Source: Taxillus chinensis (taxonomy: Eukaryota; Streptophyta; Magnoliopsida; Santalales; Loranthaceae). From it: 64,000 nucleotides of DNA. The position numbers and the translations under genes were made by a program. Positions 30,361-41,223 of the stretch are shown in pieces (positions within the stretch are counted from its first letter, which is position 1; each line of letters opens with the position of its first letter). Below the pieces are notes generated by a model. The model saw only the letters and a list, made by a program, of their open reading frames with translations. It was not told the DNA's origin and did no database searches. The stretch lies in contig CM042087.1 of NCBI GenBank assembly GCA_023512835.1, positions 6,392,550-6,456,549 on the forward strand, in the 5' to 3' direction.

Positions 30361-33300
30361 TGACATACGAGGAAAACAAACACAAGCTACCCATTTGCCA
30401 CACGGCGAGCTACAACACCCAAATGGGTCATACACCGCACATTGTACACAATAGCACATAACATAGTGCCACCACAGTCCATAACCACATGCATCACAAT
30501 CTATGGAAACACATCCACATGTCACAAATATCCATCACAAGCACATTTCACTAACACATTCAATATAAATTAAAGTCAAAAGTCGAAAGGAAATACAAAT
30601 ACACCAGCCAACAACCACCCCGCCACCCTTAAGATTGTTCGTCCTCGAACAACGCCGGGGAGTTGCTCACGCAAAGAAGGTTCCGCGTTTCCATATTTCC
30701 TCCATAGGACGTGTCGTCCGCGAAAAGACAATACACTTTCCATAATGCACATGCTGATGCACATCATCCACAACCATTCACATACCCGCGAATGAAGATA
30801 TCACACAATAACACACATGAAGGCACGTACCCACCGACCCAATACAACACAAGCATGATAAGGAAACACATATTCTAATCTCACCAACAACCCTTGTTCT
30901 CCTCACCTAACACATGTCACAAGTATTCACGTCACGACGGTGTACGACATATACGCCCACCCTCAACACGTACGTTTAACAAATCACATAAGTCACGGAC
31001 CAACTCACATCATAAACACCACTACAAGGAACAAGGCATAAACAAAACACTACTACACGTTTAACGTTCCACTGCCTGATCGCCAATACCATACAAACGC
31101 AGCCGTTGGGAGTTTCCTCACACCCGTCCCACCTTTAGACTTTTCGTCCCCGAAAAGGGAAACCAAATAGTACACAACGCGATAAGATCAAAGAAACACA
31201 TAAGGCGATCGTTACCACAAATGTTGGAGATGCCAACTCGCGGCACGATGGGACCAACACTCCACAACGTAAAATACCCAACAATTGGGATTTGAAGTCA
31301 ACGCAGCCGCAGCCCATAGGTAGACCTCACCCTAACAAGAAGCACAATGAGGTCACAATGAAACACAAACAAATAGGATAGCATTATGCAAACCACAATC
31401 ACATTCCCACACAGGGAGCTCACCTCGACGACACCATCATCAACTGCGAAAACCACCTCACTCAAGCGAGGAACATTGAAACCCCACCAACGCCAATGGT
31501 GACGCAGAACGGAGTACGAGCCTAGACATAGAAACACGAGAATGGAGTGTGCCCTTAACCACTTGGTTGCGATCAACCTGGCGCCCAACAAAGTCCAAGG
31601 ATGCACTAAAAACAATAAATGCGGCACCACACACACAACCATGGTAAGACCAAAATCCACCATCCGACTATCACCTGTCACCGACCGTGAGGATCGACTA
31701 AAAGAAGTCTATGAACCAGAACACTACACTATAACGCCTCTCGGACACTTCGGGCTAGCATCCTCGATCACGGTAAAACAGGGGATCCGTCAAGGTCCCA
31801 CACAGCCTTCACAACCGAGGCTTACCGTACGGCCCAAGAGATAATGCCTTACCAAGCCAGCCAGACGGACCACACGATAGGAATTCCTTGACGCCGAGTA
31901 GCCGTGAACAACATAGTCCTCCCCACACCGAAAACTCTCCTATCCGCAACCTGACCACAATGGAATCCTCTATGTCACCACGCACAGGTCACAAGAAAAT
32001 CCCTTGCCTCCAAGACATACTCCACCTCATGGCCCACCAACTCCACTATATCAACTATTACGTTTTATCTCGACACACCAGCAAAACACTCAAATGGACC
32101 AAGAAATACTCAGGCTCTAGCCGCAGCCTTAATATGGTGACTGCAATTCCTCCGGGTAGGCCTAAGAAACGAGACATGTAAACTCCTTATTCAGGACATT
32201 CACGTAGCTCCCAAACACACCAACACTTTGATGGCGCGGACCATCTCACTTGCCGCATCAAAACACACACGAAAGACTTTCAAGAAGAACATATGTAGCA
32301 TGAGGACCCCATGATAGCCGCAGGACACAAGTCTCCCCCCAAAGGGGTAGCATTAATACCCCTTACAAGCAAAACTCACATCCGACTCCATTTAGTGAAT
32401 CACAACGCATCAATACTTTCACACTTTAACGTAGCATGCCATCACATGTGACAAGGATTAACATCAACATTATACATAACACCCCTCTTCATCCCACACC
32501 GCACATAATATGCGCATGCATCACCTCTTACTCCTCTCGCATATGAATGCCACGAGGCCCACACATAAGAACTTTGCTACTCCTTTAGTACATATGTAAC
32601 ACACACAACAAAACAAAGCAACCACAACACACGAAATAAACTACCGTGTGTAAAACACATGTAAGAGAGGACATACTAGTCCCCACCTCCTTGCCTCTTT
32701 TAAGCCTATTACCCACACGACATGGATTAACGGAATGGTCCTACCACCAGGAATACATCCCCAACCCCTCGGAAGATGTCTCCAAATTATGGGGAAAAAC
32801 CCAAACAAGGCCTGCCCAATCTCACTCGCTTGCCTGCTTGACCGATTGGGTTCACTGGGCACGATCCTATAAACTTACTCATAACCTAGTTCCAGAACTC
32901 ATCACATTTTTATACATACGCAAACCCATTTCACCACATATCCTATGAACATTACCCAAGGTCTTTCACACACCACCAGCATGACACGTGGTCAATGTTT
33001 GGCCGCCCAAGAATTTGCAGCCATTTCCATAGGACACCCATAAGAATCTTAAAACCACATACCACTCTCGCCAATCAATTTAGATTTCAATGACTCAAGG
33101 GGTGGGTTATACTAGTGGCAAGTTCCTCCCTCAACCTTGACACTTGGAAAGGTTACCAAAAGAACATCCTTCTTAAGTAAGCACATCTACGAAAACCTCT
33201 ACTCACAAGAAAACACATTTCTATTACTCAAGGTTGCCACAACGGGGTCACACACTACCCACAAGCCACTAACTCATGCCTCCGGCCTCCTAGGCTAGCT

Positions 33301-33800
33301 AGGCCAGGGTAATCTCACCTACGCTAGAGTATTAGGGGTAACACGGTAACATTTATTACTTTCCTCACACACGGGCGCCCAAAATTGACTACTACACAAA
33401 GATACGATTAACACTTTAGACCATATTAAAACCACCAACTCTTTCCAACAACTGTTTATAACCATTAGTAATTTATTAGTCTTTTGGTATCATATATATA
33501 TTTTTATTTATTTTACTCATTTATTCTCTAGTAGGTCCCCAACTACGTCCATCCAAAATGGTAACTCAAACGACCTTCTAAGCCTCACCCAACACAAAAC
33601 AGTGGCTCAAGAGCCCACCCAGATAAAATTAGTGGCTAGAAACGCAACAATCAAAGGTTCACCTGCCTCACCTAATCCAGGACGAGACTTAACCGATCAC
33701 TATCATTAAAGGAATATGCTACCACCACTAAACAAGAATCTTAACACGCGAGAATCAAAATCGTACCCTTGACTAAGGAAAGTTCTGCCATGCTCTCCTC
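30361..33800 (-). pseudogene. G3 internal region, pol scraps in non-coding DNA
   Basis: It is homologous to the G2 internal region. A pol-end scrap lies at about 30620-30690 (minus-strand LREQLPG, equivalent to G4 MREQHPD). A chromodomain scrap, PGGRTIPLIHVVWVIGLKEA, lies at about 32690-32770. Between them are about 2 kb of shared non-coding DNA that includes another copy of the foldback (about 31138-31158). No other motif is recognised up to 33800. Confidence 0.6.
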
Positions 33801-34060
33801 CTAGCCTCACTTGAATTTTGCTTTGTCCCTAGCTCGTTGAGCCGTCTTCTAGCACCATGACTTGCTTCACCAAAACAGGCTGTCCTGGAGATGTCCTACT
33901 TTTCCATGTACGCAACACTAGTACTTCTTCCTGCCATACTCTCTTCCAATGTCCCGGTTGTCCACTGCAAGAACAACCCCTTTGGGAAACCGGTCTCTAC
34001 CTCTTGAGCCCCTTTCTCTGATCAGGACAACTATGCTTCAATTAATCTTCACCCAAGATC
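33801..34060 (-). pseudogene. Degenerate gag zinc-knuckle segment of G3
   Basis: On the minus strand around 33985-33950, GQPGHWKR is readable. About 60 nt further on, GKVGHLQDS appears in another frame. These align with the two knuckles of G2 at 37380-37480 and retain the His that G2 has lost. Stops and frameshifts are present. It is the only gag-like piece in G3. Confidence 0.6.
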
Positions 34061-35057
34061 CCCCCGATGATGTGGGTTGATAGCTCTCGACGTACCTCGC
34101 TCTTAATCGGTTGTCGAATCTCATCCTTCAACTCTTAAATTACCAGGCTTAAGATGCCAACCTCTCGCCATGATTATATCATTACTTACATCCTGCAGCT
34201 CTCCCACTTGCCCACCTGGGGGGGCGGGCTTCTTCTTGCTACCTCAATAGTTGTACCGGTCACAATTTTCGAGACATTGGCTCCACGAAAAGGCGCGCTC
34301 TAAGTTATCACTCAATGATCTCAACAATTGCAGACTGCTACCGACTAAGCAACTTAAGCTATAACACGCATTATTACCACACAAGTCTATAGGTTCACAT
34401 TTAACAGACTATACCAATTTTACATTCCATTGCATTGCTCATAACCTCGTTTATTGCACACCATACCAAACAAATCACATGCTCCATCACAAACACCAAC
34501 ATTATTACATGTTTAATTTAATGTCTTTATTTATTTATTTATTTCTTTATTATTATTATTTTATTTTGTTAACAGTTCACAAGCCACAAGTTCCCAAGCA
34601 CACGTTTCAATTCCACAATTTCCTTTCCTTGCTTTCATGCTCGAATCATCACAAAATTTCAGAGTTGCACAATTGAAACTTTATCACGTTCAAACCACAC
34701 AATTACACACACCGCACACATTTCAGTTCTCATTAAACCACATTGCACAAACAAGCAATTCCACAAGCACACAACTCAAGTTGTCATAAAATCGAGTTAA
34801 TCGAGTTGCACAATTTAAAACATGTTCTTCATATTTTCTCTCACATGCTTTATCTCGGTAACCCACACAATCACACAAAGACAACAAATGCAACTAGTGC
34901 CCTAATGCCAATGCATGCAAATCCTACCTCAGGTCCTGGACTACCCCAAGTACACCTTAGAGGCTCAAAGAGGACCGTGTTGATCAGGCACGTCCCTCCA
35001 GGTTCCTCCAAAGGACTCAAGATAACCAGATCCGCCCATTACCCTAGGCCAACTAGA
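34061..35057 (-). other. G3 leader region
   Basis: This non-coding, AT-rich stretch contains a tttattta microsatellite (34520-34565). Near the PBS it has the conserved leader block (34885-35057) shared with G1, G2 and G4. I see no ORF of substance. Confidence 0.5.
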
Positions 35058-35072
35058 CCATGCTCGATACCA
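35058..35072 (-). other. G3 primer-binding site with 1-nt deletion
   Basis: The minus strand reads TGGTATCGAGCATGG, the same one-base-short variant as G1. The LTR begins 4 nt away, and its terminal CCCC is reduced to CCC. Confidence 0.85.
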
Positions 35073-35076
35073 TAAT

Positions 35077-37025
35077 TGTCACGCCCGGATTTCCAACCCG
35101 AGGAAACCGGTACGTGACTCCCCTTTTACCCACACGGAGGGCAAAGGGGTAGGATACAACATACACTTCACATTTTATTTTCGGAGGCCAAAATCACATA
35201 ATTATTAAATTCAAACCACATGCCTTTATTATGTTTCAAACTTCATTACAAAATCTCCCCGCCAGGGTTACAAGGCCTCAACAAAATTACATAACACAAA
35301 TTACATAACATAAACAAGAAGGTAAATAAGGTCTTCCACCTTGGTGTTCCCACCTAACGCCTGTAGGTTCCTGTAAAGAAAACAACATGGTAGGAGGGGT
35401 GAGCAACCACGGCTCGGTAGGGATCATGTCTCCCCAACCCATCCCATGCACTGATATCTACATGCCTTGTGTACAAGTGCCGTGTCGTGATACAATTATT
35501 CCACCAGATATAGTTACGGGCTATGACAAGGAACACAATCATACATGGGCTGGTACATAAACACTCCCGGGCTTCCACAACCACCGGGTTCCACAAAACG
35601 AGTCCCGGGCTTCCACACCCACCGGGTTCCACAAAACAGTCCCGGGCTTCCACAACCACCGGGTTCCACAAAACAGTCCCGGGCTTCCACGACCACCGGG
35701 TTCCACAAAACAGTCCCGGGCTTCCACGCCCACCGGGTGTACAAGCAAACACGCGAGACACATGGCCATACAGGCATAACATCAAACACTTAGTATGCTT
35801 AGTCACACAGGAATAACATCGAACACTTAGCATGCATATATCCACAAGCTCATAAACTCAGCCACACAAACATAATCTAACACACCTGGACGTGCGTGGC
35901 CTCACCAGGCATTACCTCAAACACATAACATGCACGGCCTCACAAGGCTTTACCTCAAACACATAACATGCACACACCTCACGGGCATAATGTCAAACAC
36001 ACAACATGCACGACCTCACAGGCATAATGTCAAACACATAACATGCACAAACCACCCAACCTCGGAAATCACACCAATACGCCATTGAAGGCCAACATCC
36101 ATATAGGAGATCACACCTATATGGATTACATATGTATATATAAACGGATACGACCCGGAATCTGCCCTAGGACCCTAGGACGAGAGGAGGGATTAGGAAG
36201 AACAGAACCCCTACCTTAAAGCAGCTCTTCCTTGCTCCCGCGCCAAACGCTGTCCTCCCCACGCAAGATGCTCCAGGCAAACCAAGCAACTCCCCTTCCC
36301 TCTCTCTCTCAGCTCTCTCTCTCTCTCTGCAAAGCAATTGCAAAGAAAGGAACACAAGAACCCTAAACTCAAACTCAAGCCCTCCTTATATAGACACCAT
36401 CCACATCAAAACGACGTAGTTTTGATTAAGTAAACCCAGGATCAAAACGACGTAGTTTTGATCACACAAGTTAGCACCTTTCCGCACCCATATAGGCCAA
36501 AATACTCGAATTTCAACATGGTCCTTTGGAGAAAGATCATTAGAATGACAAAACCAAGGGAACCATGCAAAAATACACCGCACGCCAATTTGCACGCCAA
36601 TTCCCCAATTGGCGTGCAGCTCCAAATGCACTCAAACTTCACCACAAGTCTCCTTGCATCTTGTAGAGGCCTGAGGAGCAAAAATATGCTTGCACGTGAA
36701 ATGGGTGAATTCACGTTCAGCTCCAAATGCTCTGAAATTTCTGTGGTAGATAGAGGACCTCATTCTAAGAAACTTTTGTTCTTGCACGCCAATTGTTTGA
36801 GGCCATCTACTAGGTCAAAAGTGAGCTCCAAGATCAGCCAAAACAACTTAAAACCGCTTGTAAACGCATAAGCATCTTCCTAGGGCATAAATGTACGCTA
36901 TCGCTTGGCACATGCACCTCTCAAAAGTCCCCTCTTGGGCTCATCTCTTACCTTAAACTTGTGTACCAACATCCAAGGTGTTTGTGGTTAACTCCTTACA
37001 CACGGGTAACACACGGGTCATTACA
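35077..37025 (-). repeat. G3 5' LTR (1949 bp)
   Basis: This is the full-length LTR partner of 28533-30322. It has the 37-bp array (35566-35751), the TATA box near 36387-36394 and two intact ACGT palindromes (36405-36462). A hairpin lies near 36594-36620. It ends ATTACA before the TSD ATCCA. Confidence 0.93.
35566..35751. repeat. 37-bp tandem repeat, five copies (G3 5' LTR)
   Basis: CCCGGGCTTCCAC units start at 35566, 35604, 35641, 35678 and 35715. The copy number equals that of the 3' LTR, and one unit is 38 bp. Confidence 0.95.
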
Positions 37026-38378
37026 ATCCACATGTGCCAAAATTGAATATCACTCACTTATAAAATCAACACCCATATTTTTATTAGTTACTCATTATTC
37101 TTCTAGCGTTATAAATATATATCTCCTAACAGGTCACCACCCACATCCATTCGAAATGCTAACTCAAACGGGACACAATAGAGTCCACCCAGCCTCACAT
37201 AAACCAGTACGAGACTCAACCGACAACCCACCAAAGGGGCACGATACCACCAGTGAAGTTCTGTCTTGCTCTTCCACTGGCCTCACTAGGTAGTCCTCCT
37301 GCCTCCAAATCGGGACTCGACGTTGAGCTTTACCCCTAGCTCGTTGAGCCAGTCCCCTAGCATCACTCCCGGTCCTACTAAAACAGACTGTACGAAGACG
37401 TCCTGCTTTTCCACAGAGGTGACACCAGGCTTCGCTTCTTGGCACACTCTCTGTTCCAAGGTCCCTGGTTGTCCACAACAAGCGCAATCTTTTGAGAAAC
37501 AGGACTCAAACGGGAGTGTTGAGGGTTGACGGCTCTCGGCGTACCTCGCTCCTAATCAATTATCGAATCGCATCCCTCACCTCCCGGAATAATCGAGTTC
37601 AAGACGCCAACCTCTACCGTGATTAGTCTATCACCTTCAGCCTGCAGCTCTCTCACTTGCCCAACCTGGGTCGCGACCTCCTCTGTTACCTCAATAGTCG
37701 CACGACTTATAGTTTCCAGAAACATTGGCTAAGCGAAAAGGTAGCACTCCGATTAACACTAAACGATCTCAACAATCGCGAGACCACTACCGACTAAGCA
37801 ACTTAAGCTATAACACGCATTATTACCACACAAGTCCATAGGTTCACATTTCACGACTTTACAAATTTACACTCCATCGCATTGCTCATAAAATCATTTA
37901 TTGCACACCATACCAAACAAATCACATGCTCAATCATTCACGAACACCAACATTATTGCATATTTAATTTAATGTATTTATTTATTTACTTATTTATTTA
38001 TTATTATTATTTCTTTTTATTAACAGTTCACAAGCCTTAAGTTTCCAAGCACACAGTTTCAATTCCAAAATTTCTTTTCCTTGCTTTCATGTTCAAATTA
38101 CCACAAAAGATCAGAGTTGCACAGATTAACACTTTATCACGTTATTCATGTTTTCCTACCACATATACAGCTTAATCACAGTTTTCACACAATCACATAT
38201 GAGCAACATATGCAACTAGTGTCCTAATGCCAATGAATGCAAATCCTACCTCATGTCTGGCCTACCCCAAGTACACCTTAGAGGCTCAAAGAGGACCGTG
38301 TTGATCAGGCACGTCCCTCCAGGTTCCTCCAAAGGACTCAAGACAACCAGATCCGCCCACTACCCTAGGCCAACTAGA
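37026..38378 (-). pseudogene. G2 internal region, right part: gag zinc-knuckle remnant and leader
   Basis: On the minus strand near 37480-37440, CACCGQPG begins a knuckle that then shifts frame into NREC. CHLCGKAGRLRTVC (about 37420-37380) is a second knuckle with Arg replacing His. Tandem CCHC knuckles are a gag nucleocapsid trait. Downstream towards the PBS the DNA is non-coding, with a tttattta microsatellite (37975-38010) and the conserved leader block (38205-38378). TSD ATCCA occupies the first five bases. Confidence 0.65.
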
Positions 38379-38394
38379 CCATGCTCTGATACCA
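38379..38394 (-). other. G2 primer-binding site
   Basis: The minus strand reads TGGTATCAGAGCATGG, a canonical initiator-Met tRNA site, 3 nt from the LTR end. Confidence 0.93.
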
Positions 38395-38397
38395 TAT

Positions 38398-40234
38398 TGT
38401 CACGCCCCGAATTTCCAACCCGAGGAGACCGGAACATGACCCTCCCTTTACCTGGGTTTGGATAAAGGGGTTGGAACACAACATACGCATCACATTATAT
38501 ATCCAGAGACAAAACCAAATATTTATTAAGTTCAAATATTACATTTATTATATTAAACTCCACATTACAAGATCTCCCCACTGGGGTTACAAAGTTCATA
38601 AAAACAACAAAATTCAATAACTATAAGCAAGCCAGAAGTAGGTCTTCCTTGGTTCCCACCTAACACCTGTAGGTCCCTGTAAGAAAACAACACGATAGGA
38701 GGGCTGAGCAATCACAGCTTAGTAGGGATCATGTCTCCCTAACCCATCCCATGCTCCTAGCATCTAGATGCCATGTATACAAGTGCAGTGTCGTGATACA
38801 ATAATTTCAGCAGACATAATAAACAACCACATCAACAATTACAATCTTCCACTGCCACATAGGCTAACACCTTAACCACAAGTGATTTAACCGCCTCTTC
38901 AGGCCAATGATTTACCAGCAAGTGATTTAACCGCCTCTTCAGGCCAATGATTTAACCGTAAGTGATATAACCGCCTCTTCAGGCCAATGATTTAACCGCC
39001 TCTCAGGCAAATAGTTTAACCACCTCTCAGGCATAGTTTCCACGACCTCACGAGCTAACATGATCACTCTCGGGCTTCCACGACCACCGGGTTCAATAGA
39101 ACAGGCCCGGGCTTCCACGACCACCGGGTGTACAAGCAAACACGCAACACACATGGCCATACAGGCATAACATCAAACACTTAATATGCATGGTCACACA
39201 GGCATAACTTCAAACACTTAGCATGCATAGCCTCACAGGCATAACTTCAAACACTTAGCAAACATACATTCACAAACTCACAAATCCAGCCACACAGGCA
39301 TATTATCAAACACGTTCTAAGCATATACACATAGGCATATTCACACAGACATTTTATCGAACTTTTAACATGCACTAACCACCCAAGATCGAAATCACAC
39401 CAAAACGCCATCGAAGGCCAACATTCATATAGGAGGTCACACCTATATGAATTTATATATAAATATTATAACAACGACCATAGAAACTCAGTAAAAACTA
39501 CGCAGGGCTAACCCCCAGAATAGACCGGGAAGGATAGAACCCCTACCTTAAAGAAGATCCTCCTTGTTCCCGCGCTAAACGCCGTCCTCCCCACGCAAGA
39601 CGCCCCGACAAAGAACTAGCGGCTCTCCTTCCTTCCCTCTCTCTAGCTCTCTCTTTCTACAACGGTGCGCAGCACTGAAGAGAACCCTAAACCTAAAACA
39701 GGGAGTCTTCACCTCTTTATATAGGTACCACAACATCAAAACGACATAGTTTTGATTAAGTGAATCCCAAAGATCAAAATGACATAGTTTTGATTGCACA
39801 AGGTACAACCTTTCTGCATCCACACACGACAAAATATCCATAATTCCAATATGGTCCTTTGGGGAAAGATGATTAGAATAACAAAACGAAGGTGACTATA
39901 CAAAAATATGGCCGCACGCCATATTGCATGCCATATCCCCAATTGGCGTGCGAGTCCAAATACCCTGAAATTCTACCCCAAGCTTCCTTGCATCATGTAG
40001 AAGACAGGAAAACCAAAATCCCCTTGCACGCCATATCCCCAATTGGCGTGCATTATCACGTGCACCTCCCAAAAGTCCCCTCTTGGGCCCATCTCTTGCC
40101 TCAAACTTGTGCACCAACATCCAAGGTGTTTTAGCTAAAGTGTGTGGGAAGAAAACTCCCTAAAACCCAACAATTTCCACTCACAAGGCATCTGTGGTTA
40201 ACTTCGTACATACTGCAAAATACGGGTCATTACA
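38398..40234 (-). repeat. G2 5' LTR (1837 bp)
   Basis: The plus view runs from TGTCACGCCCCGAAT to GGGTCATTACA, followed by the TSD ACTAG. Differences from the 3' LTR are scattered; several are C-to-T or G-to-A at CpG, including both ACGT promoter palindromes. Confidence 0.93.
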
Positions 40235-41160
40235 ACTAGATGCGGAGTAAGGAATCCGAGCTTGTTACTCAGGCGGAGTAAGGATGTGCCGATAAAGAGT
40301 ACGCCATCCGATCCTTTAACTCATGTGGAGTAAGGAACTCTTGCGGAGTAAGAAAGTGCTAATACGGAGTAAGCACTCCGTCCTTCTCATTCATACGGAG
40401 TAAGGAAGCACTGACACAGAATAAGGATTCCTGTACTGAATTGATACGGAGTAAGCAATCACTAACATGGAGTAAGGATCCAATCTTAGTTAACACGGAG
40501 TAAGGAACCTTACACCGGATTCAGAAGTCACTGCTTTAACTTATCTCTTCAAATTGAAAGTCATCAGCTCGTTAAGTCCCGATGTAAGACAAACTCGTTG
40601 AGAATCTAAAGAACCTTACACGTGGATCTCCCTGATATAGTGACACAACTTCAACTGGATATGGGAACTCACAAAGGCACTTATGCTTTGCAAACCCAAG
40701 ACCTTGAGCTCCACATCCGCAGCATTCAAGGCAGAGAGAATTCCGAGGAACAATCAATGCTACACATAGTCCGGAAAAACAAGTTCCAAGATTGTCTCTC
40801 AAGGATGTTTCTATAAATATTATAACACTTGTATATTTTCTATGTGGAATGTGTAGATCGTTCGTGAGTTGAAAATAAAGGTGTACAAGAGCTCATTGAG
40901 ATCTAAAAAGGCTAGTGTTTGAGTCATTTTGTAAACAGAGTGTAAGAGAGTTTTGCAGTAGATCTAAAGGCTTTTCAAGCTTTAATCTGCTTCTATTTTA
41001 TTGTACTTATCCTTTGATAATAAAACAAAATACTTCCACTATCTAGTTTATCTTCTGCATTGATTCTATCTCTTAACCAGATAAGTGCAGTGCCAAAGAG
41101 TGAGAAAAGAGTTTTCGATAAGAGCCTATTCACCCCCCTCTAGGCTCCCAGGGACCAACA
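40235..41160 (+). repeat. C3 5' LTR, right part (after G2), including TSD
   Basis: It resumes the LTR with actagatgcggagtaagg, exactly where 23638 stopped, and ends GGGACCAACA at 41160. It includes GGAGTAAGG repeats (40240-40510) and an AT-rich start region with a possible polyadenylation region near 40990-41040. Confidence 0.93.
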
Positions 41161-41162
41161 AG

Positions 41163-41177
41163 TGGTATCAGAGCAAG
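41163..41177 (+). other. C3 primer-binding site
   Basis: TGGTATCAGAGCAAG, 2 nt after the LTR end, is an initiator-Met tRNA site as in C1. Confidence 0.93.
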
Positions 41178-41223
41178 TTCTACCTGCTCAAAGTAGAGAT
41201 CCCACTCTTTCTCTCTCTCAAAA

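Larger units (their letters stand above)
28533..37025 (-). mobile_element. G3: non-autonomous gypsy element nested inside G2
   Basis: LTRs 28533-30322 and 35077-37025 bound a 4.75-kb internal region with PBS and polypurine tract. The 5-bp TSD ATCCA is exact on both sides. The internal region parallels that of G2 and lacks gag-pol apart from a degenerate gag zinc-knuckle segment and chromodomain scraps. It is the youngest layer of the C3-G2-G3 stack. Confidence 0.92.
23639..40234 (-). mobile_element. G2: non-autonomous gypsy element of the G family, 16.6 kb with nested G3
   Basis: LTRs 23639-25436 and 38398-40234 flank an internal region of about 4.46 kb (after removing G3) with a canonical PBS and polypurine tract. 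Exact TSDs (ACTAG) flank the element. The internal DNA keeps only a gag zinc-knuckle remnant near the PBS and scraps of the chromodomain and pol C-terminus. No RT, protease or integrase core was found. It would have needed proteins from a relative such as G1 or G4. Confidence 0.9.

Noticed and set aside
31298..31681. 127-codon frame inside G3
   Set aside because: No recognisable retroelement or host motif and no conserved counterpart in G2 at the same frame; treated as chance.
34520..34565. tttattta microsatellite as an origin or matrix-attachment site
   Set aside because: It is a short AT repeat present at the equivalent place in G2 (37975-38010); no further evidence supports a function.
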